Positions 8,770-17,520 of a DNA stretch of 64,000 nt are shown here, in pieces (within the stretch, counting starts at the first letter, position 1; each line of letters opens with the position of its first letter). The notes beneath the pieces were generated by a model that saw nothing but the letters and a program-made list of their open reading frames with translations, ran no database searches and was not told where the DNA came from. The translations under genes and the position numbers were made by a program. Location: contig NZ_LR733520.1 in NCBI RefSeq assembly GCF_902506145.1, positions 2,553,770 through 2,617,769 of the forward strand, read 5' to 3'. Source of the DNA: Burkholderia sp. 8Y (GTDB lineage Bacteria; Pseudomonadota; Gammaproteobacteria; Burkholderiales; Burkholderiaceae).

Positions 8770-10305
8770 CTATCCGTCCGATGCAATCACGTGCGGCGTG
8801 ATCAGGATAACCAGCTCGTTGTGCGACCTGCGCCGCGCGTCGTGCCGGAAGAGCCAGCCGATGACCGGCAGTTTCATCAGTCCCGGCACGCCGGTCACGT
8901 CCTCGCGTTCATCGTCTGAATAGATGCCGCCGATCGCCACCGTGCCGCCGTCATCCACTTCGACGCGCGTCTGAACGTGCTTTGTATTGATGGCCGGCCC
9001 GGACGCCGTCTGCTCGCCGACGCTGTCCTTCGCCACGTCGAGTTCCAGAATGACGTGGCCGTGCGGCGTGATTTGCGGCTCGACCTCCAGTTTGAGCGCA
9101 GCGCGCCGAAACTGCACGCCAGAAACACCATTGCCGACTTTCGCCTGATAAGGCAGCTCGGTGCCCTGCTCGACGATCGCCTTCGCGCGGTCCGCCGTCA
9201 CGACGCGCGGCCGTGACACGACCTTCCCGCGCCCTTCCGCTTCCAGCGCGCTCAACTGAATATCCAGCAGCCGGGTGGCTTGTGCCGCGAACAGCGTGAG
9301 ACCGGCCGTGGCCGCGTCGAAGCCGTTGATGGGCTGCGCCGCCAGATCGTATACCACGCCGTCCTTGCCGCCCGCGATGCCGCGCGCCGTATCGCCCGTC
9401 GGCGCGACGCCCAGTTTCACGCCGAGATTGCGCGACAACCCGGTCTCGCCCTCCACGATCCTCGCTTCGATCATGACCTGCGGCGTCGGCTTGTCGATGG
9501 ATGCGATCAGTTCGGCGATCTGCTGCACGCGTGCGTCGAGGTCGGTGACAAAAAGCAGGTTCGTGCGCGGGTCGGCCATCGCGGAGCCGCGCTTCGAGAG
9601 CACGCGCTGCGTTCCGGAGCCGGTGAGCAGCTTGCGGACATCCTCGGCGCGCGGATAGCGCAGCAGGAACGTGCGGCTCGCGAGCGGTTCGAGATCGGCG
9701 GCACGCGCGTGCGCTTCGTATCGCAGCTTTTCGCGGGCGGCGAGTTCGGCGAGCGGCGCGACCCAGATCACATTGCCGTGTTGCTCCATGGCGAGCCCGT
9801 TCACGTCTAGGAGCGTATCGAACGCGCGCCGCCACGGCACCGCCGCCAGGTTGATCGACACCTGCCCGCGCACCTTCTCGCTCGCGATGATATTGAGCCC
9901 GGTGAAGCGCGCGAAGCTTTGCAGCGCCGCGCTCAGGTCCGCGTTCTTCAGGTCGAGCGTGATCGGTTTGCCGTCGTCGGCGGCAGGGCGCGCGGTATCC
10001 GATGCGCTCAGCCGTTGCAGTTGCGGCAGCGGCACGGGCGGGCCTTCGAGCGGCTCGTCCGCGCTCGCGGCCGGTTGTGCGGGCGCGGCCGGCGACGGCG
10101 CTGTCAGGGGCGCAGCCGACGCGGCCGGCACGCTCGTATCGATAGCAAACTGGTCAGTCGGCAAGGTATCGAACGATGCTGGCAGCGGCGGCAACGGCGG
10201 CAATGGTGCAGCGGGCGCATCGCCGCTTTCGGACGCGGCCACCGCTCGCCCGAGCAACAGCAGCGCGACGCCGACAGCGCGCAGAATCGAAACGGCCGCG
10301 CTCAC
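8770..10305 (-). CDS. pilQ: Type IV pilus secretin PilQ, short form without a visible AMIN domain
   Basis: 511 aa; many PilQ proteins exceed 650 aa. Order seen: signal peptide (1 to about 23, cleavage near AVAASES), a Pro/Ala-rich linker to about residue 110, a secretin/TonB N-terminal domain (about 113-165, ITLDLKNADLSAALQSFARFTGLNII), a NolW-type domain (about 190-270, FLLRYPRAEDVRKLL to DPRTNLLFVTDLDARVQQI), then the secretin core to the end. The core carries VSRPRVVT, GTVAIGGIYSDDE, VPGLMKLPVIGWLFR and ELVILITPHVI. It forms the outer-membrane channel for the pilus. I see no N-terminal AMIN (peptidoglycan-binding) domain. The start overlaps the upstream PilO/PilP gene by 4 nt. Confidence 0.9.
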   Translation of the reverse strand: MSAAVSILRAVGVALLLLGRAVAASESGDAPAAPLPPLPPLPASFDTLPTDQFAIDTSVPAASAAPLTAPSPAAPAQPAASADEPLEGPPVPLPQLQRLSASDTARPAADDGKPITLDLKNADLSAALQSFARFTGLNIIASEKVRGQVSINLAAVPWRRAFDTLLDVNGLAMEQHGNVIWVAPLAELAAREKLRYEAHARAADLEPLASRTFLLRYPRAEDVRKLLTGSGTQRVLSKRGSAMADPRTNLLFVTDLDARVQQIAELIASIDKPTPQVMIEARIVEGETGLSRNLGVKLGVAPTGDTARGIAGGKDGVVYDLAAQPINGFDAATAGLTLFAAQATRLLDIQLSALEAEGRGKVVSRPRVVTADRAKAIVEQGTELPYQAKVGNGVSGVQFRRAALKLEVEPQITPHGHVILELDVAKDSVGEQTASGPAINTKHVQTRVEVDDGGTVAIGGIYSDDEREDVTGVPGLMKLPVIGWLFRHDARRRSHNELVILITPHVIASDG

Positions 10306-11165
10306 TTGCGCTCCTCCGGAAAGGTCAACGTGCGCAGCGCGCCTTCGTCGCTGGCGAGTTCGATGGCGCCCGGCTGCACCCGTTCGAGCCGCTCATCGCC
10401 GATTTTCTGGCCCGGCTGGAAATGTTCGACGTTTTTGGTGCTTTGCACGAGCGCCATCGCGCGATGCCGTCCGACGAGCGTCCCCACGAGCAGCATGCCG
10501 GCGCTCCGCGAGAACCCCGCAGCGCCGTCCTTGCCGAAAGGATCGACGACGAACGCGTCCATGCGCGGCGGCTCCGCGGGCGGGACAGCAGGCAGCGTGT
10601 CGTGGATGCGCAGCGTGGCGTCGATGCTCAGCGCGCCCGCCTGCCGCCTGATCTGCACGGCCTCGGGCACAACCAGGCGCGGCAGCCCGGAAAGCGTCTC
10701 CAGAAAGCGCCGGATTTCCGGAAACGCCCCTTCTGCGCGAAACGTCAGCGCGCGTTCGGACGGCGCCGGCGTCGATTTCGGCACGCCGCTTTTCAATGCC
10801 TGCGGGTCGATCTCGGTCACACGCAGCCCGTTTTGCGCAGCGAGCCCGGCGACGGCGTGCAGCGAATCCGCAGCGGTCCAGTTCTCCGGCTTCATCGCGC
10901 TGGCCGCGACGCGCGTCTGTAGATCGGGCAGTTCGGCAACGACGCGGCCCACGTCGTCCAGCTTGCGCTGCGTCGCGGCAAGCGCGGCGCGGCTTGCATC
11001 GCGCTGACTCAGGCCCGAGGTCCGCCAGCCTTGCAGCCCCAGCGCGAATAGGACGAATGCGAGCGCAATGGCGGTGATGGCCGTCCGGCGTTTCGACCAT
11101 TGGTCGAGCGGCTGAAATATCGGATGGGGAAGCCGCGTCGGAAAATTCATGGTCACGGTGCTCAT
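10302..11165 (-). CDS. PilO-PilP fusion-like type IV pilus assembly protein
   Basis: 287 aa. The N-terminal part looks like PilO: a short cytoplasmic stretch, one membrane helix (about residues 30-48, AITAIALAFVLFALGLQGW), a coiled-coil segment (about 55-90) and a compact alpha/beta region to about 185. The C-terminal 90 residues look like PilP: MDAFVVDPFG, then LVGTLVGRHRAMALV, FQPGQKIGDERLERVQPGAIEL and a final beta-strand. PilP is normally a separate lipoprotein that bridges PilO/N to PilQ. Here there is no lipobox and no separate pilP gene between pilN and pilQ. The gene overlaps pilN by 4 nt and pilQ by 4 nt. The fusion reading is inference from motif order and synteny. Confidence 0.75.
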   Translation of the reverse strand: MSTVTMNFPTRLPHPIFQPLDQWSKRRTAITAIALAFVLFALGLQGWRTSGLSQRDASRAALAATQRKLDDVGRVVAELPDLQTRVAASAMKPENWTAADSLHAVAGLAAQNGLRVTEIDPQALKSGVPKSTPAPSERALTFRAEGAFPEIRRFLETLSGLPRLVVPEAVQIRRQAGALSIDATLRIHDTLPAVPPAEPPRMDAFVVDPFGKDGAAGFSRSAGMLLVGTLVGRHRAMALVQSTKNVEHFQPGQKIGDERLERVQPGAIELASDEGALRTLTFPEERK

Positions 11166-11812
11166 CGGGTTCTCCTTGTGATCGTTGCTTTCGTACTGGC
11201 CGGTAACGGCTTGCCGCCTGCTGGCGCATAGCGCACGAGCGCGGTGAATTCATATCGATCGGGGGTTGATGCAACAGCCTCGCGCCTGCCCGGCGGCACC
11301 ATCTCCGCGCGCCGCTTCATCTCGACGACTTCGACCGATTGCACCCCGCGCAGCCCTTCCAGACGCTTCAGCCAGCGCGCCGCCGTTTGCGAATCGGGCG
11401 CGAGCGCGGCGAGTTCGACTTCGTCGGCACGCTGCGAGACGCGTTGCAGCGCGACGTCGCCCGGAACCGGCGCGTCCGCGAGCGCATCGAGAAGCGCGAG
11501 AAAACGATCGCGCGGCGCGGCGAGCGGCTGCGCGGCCTCGATCGCGCGACGCCGCTCGGCTTCGGTGCGAAGCAGGCGGGCGTGCTCGTCGATTTGCGCG
11601 CTCGATGCACGCAGCGTCGCTTCGAGCGCGATGCGGCGGTCGTCCAGACGCGCCCGCTCGAGCGCATCCCAGCCGACGACGCCGCCCACCGCCGCGCATC
11701 CCGCCAATCCGGCGGCAGCGAGAATCGCGAGCCGCTGACGCCGTAGCGAGCGACGTTTTCGCGCTCGGTGAGGAAGCAGGTTGAATCCCTCGACAATCGC
11801 GGCGCTCATCAT
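11162..11812 (-). CDS. pilN: Type IV pilus assembly protein PilN
   Basis: 216 aa. The N-terminus FNLLPHRARKRR is the classic PilN opening that binds PilM in the cytoplasm. A membrane helix follows (LAILAAAGLAGCAAVGGVVGW), then a periplasmic coiled coil (about 48-95) and a ferredoxin-like fold. The start is ATG 11812, which overlaps the pilM stop as ATGA. The same frame is open for 360 more codons upstream through pilM, but that part is a shadow of pilM. It forms the inner-membrane alignment complex with PilM and the PilO/P protein. Confidence 0.9.
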   Translation of the reverse strand: MMSAAIVEGFNLLPHRARKRRSLRRQRLAILAAAGLAGCAAVGGVVGWDALERARLDDRRIALEATLRASSAQIDEHARLLRTEAERRRAIEAAQPLAAPRDRFLALLDALADAPVPGDVALQRVSQRADEVELAALAPDSQTAARWLKRLEGLRGVQSVEVVEMKRRAEMVPPGRREAVASTPDRYEFTALVRYAPAGGKPLPASTKATITRRTR

Positions 11813-12807
11813 TGCAGCACCTCGCGCAGCGCGAGCCCGAAGGCAACCGCGAAGAGCGGCGAGTGTTTGAGCGCACCCGCGATTTGCGATGCGCCGTGGC
11901 AATACGGCGCCGATTCGAACGGCAGCACCGGACAGCCGAAGGCTCGCGTGAGCGCGGGAAGGGAAAGCTTCGCCTGTTCCAGCAATTGCTCCTGGCCGCC
12001 CACGAAGATGCAGCCGAGCGGCGTCGCGCCCGCCAGCTCGCGCAGCGCGTCCGAGGCGCTGCCGTACTCCGGCGCGGGATAGCGCGCTTCGCGCTCCACT
12101 TCGCCCGCGTTGACGAGCCATCCGTGCAGCCCCGCGTTTTCCAGCCAGCACGCCAGATAGCGCGCATCGGAGCCGAGCTCGGTTTTGCCGGAATGACGCA
12201 TCGCGCGCAAGGCGGCGGCGGGCTCGCCATCGATTGCACATAACGCGATGCCCGCCGCAGCCGCCGTTTCCACGCGTGCTTCGACGTGCTGGCGCGCCGT
12301 GGCCGAAATGGCCACGTCGGGCTGGCCGTTCTCGCGCGCCTGCACCGACCAGTCGACCGCGAGCGCGCTGCGCTCGATTCCCGACACGCGCTCGGCCTCG
12401 GCAAGCACCGCAGGCTCCAGCAGGCCGCACGGGTCCGCGCCGAGGGTTGCCATGTCGGGTTCGCGCGTCTCTATCAGCCGGGCGAGCGGCACGCGCGTGC
12501 TGTGCGTCGCGGACGCCGGCAAACCCATCGCGCAACGCAGCGCCCGCCACGCGCCGTTCTGCGGCAAGCGCGCCACCGTCTCGCGCAGCGCGGCGACGAC
12601 GGCGGCACGATCGAGGAAATCGCTGTCCACCACCGCGCCACGCGCGAGCGGCACCGAATCCAGATGTTCGACGCACACCGTCGAGTCCCTTTTCAGACGC
12701 CGGCTCAAGACGGCGATCCGCACCGCGTCCTCGCTCACGTCGATGCCCGCCGCGAACCGTCGCGTGACCGTCAGCATCGTGCCGCGCAAGGCGTTTTCGT
12801 TTTTCAT
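11809..12807 (-). CDS. pilM: Type IV pilus assembly protein PilM (divergent)
   Basis: 332 aa actin/FtsA-like cytoplasmic ATPase that docks the PilN tail. The N-terminal nucleotide-binding strand is AAGIDVSEDAVRIAVLSR. The protein is diverged from Pseudomonas PilM; position carries much of the assignment. ATG 12807 (MKNEN) is chosen because AGAAGGAG ends five bases upstream. A GTG at 12813 touches that ribosome site and is unlikely. It is the first gene of pilMN(OP)Q and is divergent from mrcA across 249 bp. Confidence 0.82.
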   Translation of the reverse strand: MKNENALRGTMLTVTRRFAAGIDVSEDAVRIAVLSRRLKRDSTVCVEHLDSVPLARGAVVDSDFLDRAAVVAALRETVARLPQNGAWRALRCAMGLPASATHSTRVPLARLIETREPDMATLGADPCGLLEPAVLAEAERVSGIERSALAVDWSVQARENGQPDVAISATARQHVEARVETAAAAGIALCAIDGEPAAALRAMRHSGKTELGSDARYLACWLENAGLHGWLVNAGEVEREARYPAPEYGSASDALRELAGATPLGCIFVGGQEQLLEQAKLSLPALTRAFGCPVLPFESAPYCHGASQIAGALKHSPLFAVAFGLALREVLQ

Positions 12808-13026
12808 GACCACTCCTTCTCTTACTCGCGCGCCGAACCGTTCGTGCGCTTGCAGTAGAGGAATTGTCGTGACGGCGGCGCACGGCGAACATTCGGCCGA
12901 ATGGCTAACGCGTGCGGTGGCAGGATGTTTTGCCGGCCCATCGCGCGTATTGTTGAAGGTGAAAAGCCAGCGCGATGCGTCGGTCAGGTGTCTGCAGTCC
13001 TAGGAAAAACCCGAAACCCGGACGGC

Positions 13027-13032
13027 TATAAT
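13027..13032 (+). promoter_or_regulatory. Candidate -10 box for mrcA
   Basis: A perfect TATAAT lies 25 bp upstream of the mrcA ATG. No convincing -35 hexamer is seen 16-18 bp further up (GAAAAA region), so it would be an atypical sigma-70 promoter. The 12808-13056 spacer also has to hold the pilM promoter, which I could not locate. Confidence 0.4.
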
Positions 13033-13056
13033 CGCGGGACTGTTTTTGGTGGTGCT

Positions 13057-15468
13057 ATGCAATCCTCTTCCCCGACCAATCCGCCTGCCACGCCGCCCGA
13101 ACGGCCGAAGAAGGCTCGACGCCCCTGGTATTCACGGCTGTTTCTCGGCTTTCTCGTCGGCGTTGTCGCGCTGATCGTCTGTGCTGGACTGGTGCTCGGC
13201 TATGCGCTCGTCGTCGCGATGCCGAACCTGCCGTCGCTCGAAGCACTCACCGACTATCGCCCGAAGGTGCCGCTGCGCATTTACACGGCGGACCACGTGC
13301 TGATCGGCGAATTCGGCGAAGAACGCCGCAGTGTTGTGCGCATCCAGGACGTGCCCGATCATCTGAAGAAGGCCGTGCTCGCCATCGAGGACGCGCGTTT
13401 TTACGACCACGGCGGCGTCGATCTGACGGGCATCCTGCGCGCGGGCAGCGTCGCGCTGACGAACGGTCACGCGTCGCAAGGCGCGAGCACGATCACGATG
13501 CAGGTCGCGCGCAACTTCTTCCTGTCGAGCGAAAAGACCTATACGCGCAAGATTTACGAAATGCTGCTCGCATACAAGATCGAGCGCGCGCTAACGAAAG
13601 ATCAGATTCTCGAGGTCTATATGAATCAGATCTATCTCGGGCAGCGCGCCTACGGTTTCGCGAGCGCGGCGCGCGTCTATTTCGGCAAGGATCTGAAAGA
13701 CATCACGCTCGCCGAAGCGGCCATGCTCGCCGGGCTGCCGAAAGCGCCCTCGGCCTATAACCCGGTCGTGAATCCGAAGCGCGCGAAGGTTCGGCAGGAG
13801 TACATCCTTGAGCGCATGCGCGAACTCGGCTTCATCACCGAGGACGAGTATGAGCAGGCGGCCAGGCAGCCGCTCGTCGTGAAGGGCCAGGGACGCGAAT
13901 TCAGCGTGCACGCTGAATACGTGGCCGAAATGGTCCGTCAGATGATGTACGCGCAGTACCGCGAGGAAGCGTACACGCGCGGCCTCAACGTGGTGACGAC
14001 GATCGATTCCGCCGATCAGGACGCCGCCTATCGCGCGGTTCGAAAGGGGCTGATGGACTACGAACGGCGTCACGGCTATCGCGGGCCGGAGGGCTTCATC
14101 GATCTGCCGTCGCGCGCGGACGACCGGGAACAGGCCATCGACGATGCGCTCGCCGAGCATCCGGACAACGGCGAGATCGTCGCGGCGGTCGTGACGGCGG
14201 CGAGCACGAAGGAAGTGACGGCCAGCTTCATCGACGGCAACGTGGCGACGGTCAGCGGCAACAACCTGCGCTTCGTGGCCAACGCGCTGTCGCCGCGCGC
14301 GCAGCCGAACCAGCGCATTCGTCCGGGCGCCATCGTGCGGCTCGTGAAGAACGACGACGGCGACTGGACCATCACGCAATTGCCGCAAGTGGAAGGCGCA
14401 CTCATTTCGATGGTGCCGCAGGACGGCGCGATCCGCGCGCTCGTCGGCGGCTTCGACTTCAACAAGAACAAGTTCAATCACGTCACGCAGGCGTGGCGTC
14501 AGCCGGGTTCGAGCTTCAAGCCGTTCATCTATTCGGCGTCGCTGGAGAAGGGTTTGTCGCCGGCGACGATCATCAACGACGGACCGCTCTTCTTCAGCGC
14601 GGCCGAAACCGGCGGGCAGGCGTGGGAGCCGAAGAACTACGGCGGCGGCTTCGACGGCCCGATGACCATGCGCACCGCGCTGCAGAAGTCGAAGAACATG
14701 GTGTCGATCCGCATTCTGAACACGATCGGCACGAAGTACGGGCAGCAGTACATCACGCGCTTCGGCTTCGACGCGGACCGCCATCCCGCGTATCTGCCGA
14801 TGGCGCTCGGCGCGGGTCTCGTCACGCCGCTGCAAATGGCGGCGGGCTACTCCGTGTTCGCGAACGGCGGGTATCGGATCAATCCGTACCTGATCGCCGA
14901 TATCACCGATCCGCGCGGCGCCGTGGTGTCGCATCCGCAACCGCTCGTCGCGCAGCAGACGGCGCCGCTCGCCATCACGCCGCGCAATGCGTACGTGATG
15001 AACAGCCTGCTGCAAAGCGTGGCGCAGCACGGCACGGCGGCGAAAACGAATCAGCTTAAACGCACCGATCTGGCCGGCAAGACCGGCACGACGAACGATT
15101 CGCGCGACGCCTGGTTCGCCGGCTATCAGCGTTCCCTCGTGGCAATCGCGTGGGTGGGCTACGACAATCCGCGCAGCCTCGGCGACAAGGAAACGGGCGG
15201 CGGTCTCGCGCTGCCGGTCTGGATGGACTACATGAGCCGCGCGCTGCAAGGCGTGCCCGAGTACAAGCCGCTGATGCCGCCTGACGTGAAATCGCTCGGC
15301 GGCGAGCTGTACTACGACGACATGACGCCGGGCCACGGCTTCATCGCGACCATCGGCGTCAGTCAGGCCCCGCCGCAGGAAGGCGGCGTGTCGGGCGTGA
15401 CCGCGCCTGCGCCGGATGTCGGCGAGCAGGAAAAGCAGGACATCATGAATCTGTTCAAGGGGCAGTGA
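13057..15468 (+). CDS. mrcA: Penicillin-binding protein 1A (bifunctional transglycosylase/transpeptidase)
   Basis: 803 aa. ATG 13057 (MQSSS) gives the usual short Pro-rich cytoplasmic tail followed by one membrane anchor (LFLGFLVGVVALIVCAGLVLG). The glycosyltransferase domain shows IEDARFYDHGGVD with the catalytic Glu, GASTITMQVARNFFLS and KIYEMLLAYKIERAL. The transpeptidase has the SxxK motif in PGSSFKPF, SKN in KSKNMVS and KTG in GKTGTTND. An OB-like insert lies around residues 360-440. It polymerises and crosslinks peptidoglycan at the inner membrane. It is divergent from pilMN(OP)Q, as in many proteobacteria. Confidence 0.95.
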   Translation: MQSSSPTNPPATPPERPKKARRPWYSRLFLGFLVGVVALIVCAGLVLGYALVVAMPNLPSLEALTDYRPKVPLRIYTADHVLIGEFGEERRSVVRIQDVPDHLKKAVLAIEDARFYDHGGVDLTGILRAGSVALTNGHASQGASTITMQVARNFFLSSEKTYTRKIYEMLLAYKIERALTKDQILEVYMNQIYLGQRAYGFASAARVYFGKDLKDITLAEAAMLAGLPKAPSAYNPVVNPKRAKVRQEYILERMRELGFITEDEYEQAARQPLVVKGQGREFSVHAEYVAEMVRQMMYAQYREEAYTRGLNVVTTIDSADQDAAYRAVRKGLMDYERRHGYRGPEGFIDLPSRADDREQAIDDALAEHPDNGEIVAAVVTAASTKEVTASFIDGNVATVSGNNLRFVANALSPRAQPNQRIRPGAIVRLVKNDDGDWTITQLPQVEGALISMVPQDGAIRALVGGFDFNKNKFNHVTQAWRQPGSSFKPFIYSASLEKGLSPATIINDGPLFFSAAETGGQAWEPKNYGGGFDGPMTMRTALQKSKNMVSIRILNTIGTKYGQQYITRFGFDADRHPAYLPMALGAGLVTPLQMAAGYSVFANGGYRINPYLIADITDPRGAVVSHPQPLVAQQTAPLAITPRNAYVMNSLLQSVAQHGTAAKTNQLKRTDLAGKTGTTNDSRDAWFAGYQRSLVAIAWVGYDNPRSLGDKETGGGLALPVWMDYMSRALQGVPEYKPLMPPDVKSLGGELYYDDMTPGHGFIATIGVSQAPPQEGGVSGVTAPAPDVGEQEKQDIMNLFKGQ

Positions 15469-15489
15469 GCGTTGCGCGCCCCGCGCCGG

Positions 15490-15807
15490 TCACGCTGAAA
15501 AGCGGACCGGCTCGCCTGCCTGTGCGGTGGAGTATTGCGTGAGCGCGGCGAAAAACTCGCTGTTGTCGCGAGTGTCGCGCCACTTGCCGTCGACGTATTT
15601 GTAGTGGAATCCGCCCGCCTTCGCCGCGAGCCAGATTTCGTGTTTCGGCGGCTGCAAATTGACGATTACCTTCGTCCGGTTCTCGAATTCGAGCGTCAAC
15701 ACGTTGCCGCTTCGCTCGAATTCGATATCGGCTTCGGCCTGGTCGACCGACCGCTCGATCGCCGTCAGGACGGCCTCTGCCAACGTCAGGTATTCCTGGT
15801 CTGTCAT
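15490..15807 (-). CDS. cyaY: Iron-sulfur cluster assembly protein CyaY (bacterial frataxin)
   Basis: 105 aa, normal for CyaY. It binds iron through an acidic N-terminal ridge (QAEADIEFERSG region) and modulates IscS-IscU cluster assembly. The sheet motif NLQPPKHEIWLAAKAGGFHYKY and WRDTRDNSEFF are typical. ATG 15807 (MTDQEY) is chosen because GGAG sits six bases upstream; an ATG four codons earlier overlaps that GGAG. It is convergent with mrcA, only 21 bp apart with no obvious terminator, and divergent from lptM. Confidence 0.94.
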   Translation of the reverse strand: MTDQEYLTLAEAVLTAIERSVDQAEADIEFERSGNVLTLEFENRTKVIVNLQPPKHEIWLAAKAGGFHYKYVDGKWRDTRDNSEFFAALTQYSTAQAGEPVRFSA

Positions 15808-15842
15808 GCTAAACTCCATCGATTCTATGTACAGGGACGGTC

Positions 15843-16166
15843 ATGCGAGCTGTTTTCAGGATGAGCGCGATTGTAGCGGCTGTCAGCATGTGCGCCGCGA
15901 CCACGCTCACGCTCGGCGGTTGCGGGCAACGCGGTCCGCTCTATCTCCCCGTCGTGCCTCCCATGCCGCAGCGCCCTGAGAACCTTCAGGATACGCCGCC
16001 TTCCGACGTGACTCCCAGCGACGAAACCGCGTCGCGCGCCGGCAAGACCGGAGCCAACGCGGAAGGCGACGTGCCCGACACGTCCGGCGCGCCGCTTTCA
16101 CTCGCGCCTGAGACCGACCTGAAGACGACGCCCGCGGCTCCCAATGCCGCGTCGTCCGCTGACTGA
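15843..16166 (+). CDS. lptM: LptM (YifL-like) small lipoprotein
   Basis: 107 aa from ATG 15843 (a second ATG at 15861 is possible). A lipoprotein signal ends in LTLGGC, followed by GQRGPLYLP, the signature of YifL/LptM. In E. coli LptM binds the LptD/E translocon and promotes LptD disulfide maturation. The C-terminal half (about 40-107) is Pro/Ala/Thr-rich and looks disordered; it is longer than in E. coli (67 aa). It sits 45 bp upstream of lysA, an arrangement shared with many proteobacteria. Confidence 0.88.
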   Translation: MRAVFRMSAIVAAVSMCAATTLTLGGCGQRGPLYLPVVPPMPQRPENLQDTPPSDVTPSDETASRAGKTGANAEGDVPDTSGAPLSLAPETDLKTTPAAPNAASSAD

Positions 16167-16211
16167 CCGCAAGTCCTTCGCGCCCTGGCGCATCTTCCAT
16201 TCCACGCACGC

Positions 16212-17474
16212 ATGAGTGATTCCGCTTTCCACTATGTCGACGGCGCGCTGCACGCCGAAGGCGTCTTAGCCGCGTCGCTCGCGCAGCAGTTCGGCACGCC
16301 GCTCTACGTCTATTCCCGCGATGCGCTGACGCGCGCCTATCGCGCTTACGCCGATGCCTGCGCCGGACGCCGCGCGGTCGTGCATGTCGCGGTGAAGGCC
16401 AACAGCAATCTGGCGGTGCTCAACGTGTTCGCGCGCATGGGCGCGGGCTTCGATATCGTGTCGTCGGGCGAACTGGCGCGCGTGCTCGCGGCAGGCGGCA
16501 AGGCCGAGAACACCGTGTTTTCGGGCGTCGGCAAGTCGGCGGCGGAGATGCGCGAGGCGCTGCAAGCCGGCGTTAAGTGCTTCAATGTCGAATCGATTCC
16601 CGAACTGCACGCGCTCAACGAAATCGCGAAGTCGCTCGGCAAGCGTGCGCCGGTTTCGCTGCGCGTGAACCCGGACGTGGACGCGAAGACGCATCCGTAC
16701 ATTTCCACCGGCCTCAAGTCGAACAAGTTCGGCGTGGCGTTCAGCGATGCGCGCGCGACCTATCGCGAGGCGCAGGCGATGGGAAACCTCGAGGTCGTCG
16801 GCATCGACTGCCATATCGGCTCGCAGATCACCGAAATCAGCCCGTATCTCGACGCGCTCGACAAGTTGCTGGACCTCGTCGAGCAGATCGAGGCGGACGG
16901 CATGTCCATTCGTCACGTGGACGTCGGCGGCGGTCTCGGCATTACCTACGACGACGAAACGCCGCCCGATATCGGCGATTTCGTGCGTACGCTGCTCGCG
17001 CATGTCGAAAAGCGCGGCCACGGTCAGCGCGAAGTGTATTTCGAGCCGGGGCGCTCGCTCGTCGGCAATGCGGGCGTGCTGCTCACGCGCGTCGAGTATC
17101 TGAAACCGGGCGAGGAGAAGAGCTTCGCCATCGTCGATGCCGCCATGAACGACCTCGCGCGCCCCGCGATGTACGAGGCGTTTCATCGCATCGTGCCGGT
17201 CGTGAAGCGCAACGCGCCCGCGCACAAGTACGACGTGGTCGGCCCGGTGTGCGAAAGCGGCGACTGGCTCGGGCGCGATCGCGAACTGGCCGTCGAGCCG
17301 GGCGATCTGCTCGCCATCTGCTCGGCCGGCGCGTACGGCTTCGTGATGAGCTCCAACTACAACACGCGCCCGCGCGCCGCCGAAGTCATGGTCGATGGAG
17401 AACGGGCCCGGCTCGTGCGCGAACGTGAGGACGTGCAGCAGTTGTTTGCCGGAGAGTCGATTCTGCCGGACTGA
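16212..17474 (+). CDS. lysA: Diaminopimelate decarboxylase LysA
   Basis: 420 aa PLP enzyme that makes L-lysine from meso-diaminopimelate, the last step of the pathway. The PLP lysine is in HVAVKANSN, and the barrel motif HIGSQI and glycine loop DVGGGLGITY bind phosphate. The C-terminal domain supplies FEPGRSLVGNAG and the cross-dimer catalytic Cys in GPVCESGDWLG. A terminator follows at 17495-17520. Cotranscription with lptM is likely. Confidence 0.96.
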   Translation: MSDSAFHYVDGALHAEGVLAASLAQQFGTPLYVYSRDALTRAYRAYADACAGRRAVVHVAVKANSNLAVLNVFARMGAGFDIVSSGELARVLAAGGKAENTVFSGVGKSAAEMREALQAGVKCFNVESIPELHALNEIAKSLGKRAPVSLRVNPDVDAKTHPYISTGLKSNKFGVAFSDARATYREAQAMGNLEVVGIDCHIGSQITEISPYLDALDKLLDLVEQIEADGMSIRHVDVGGGLGITYDDETPPDIGDFVRTLLAHVEKRGHGQREVYFEPGRSLVGNAGVLLTRVEYLKPGEEKSFAIVDAAMNDLARPAMYEAFHRIVPVVKRNAPAHKYDVVGPVCESGDWLGRDRELAVEPGDLLAICSAGAYGFVMSSNYNTRPRAAEVMVDGERARLVREREDVQQLFAGESILPD

Positions 17475-17494
17475 CGGTTCGGAACGCGACGAAG

Positions 17495-17520
17495 AAGCGA
17501 TGCGGAGGCATCGCTTTTTT
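17495..17520 (+). terminator. Terminator after lysA
   Basis: A 9-bp perfect stem (17495-17503 with 17508-17516) with a GGAG loop runs into six T. It ends exactly at the last base of convergent msrQ, so it may stop transcription from both sides, less efficiently on the minus strand. Confidence 0.85.

Noticed and set aside
11162..12892. A single 576-codon minus-strand frame covering pilN and most of pilM
   Set aside because: Only its last 216 codons are pilN. The earlier part is out of frame with the real pilM and ends at the ATGA overlap.
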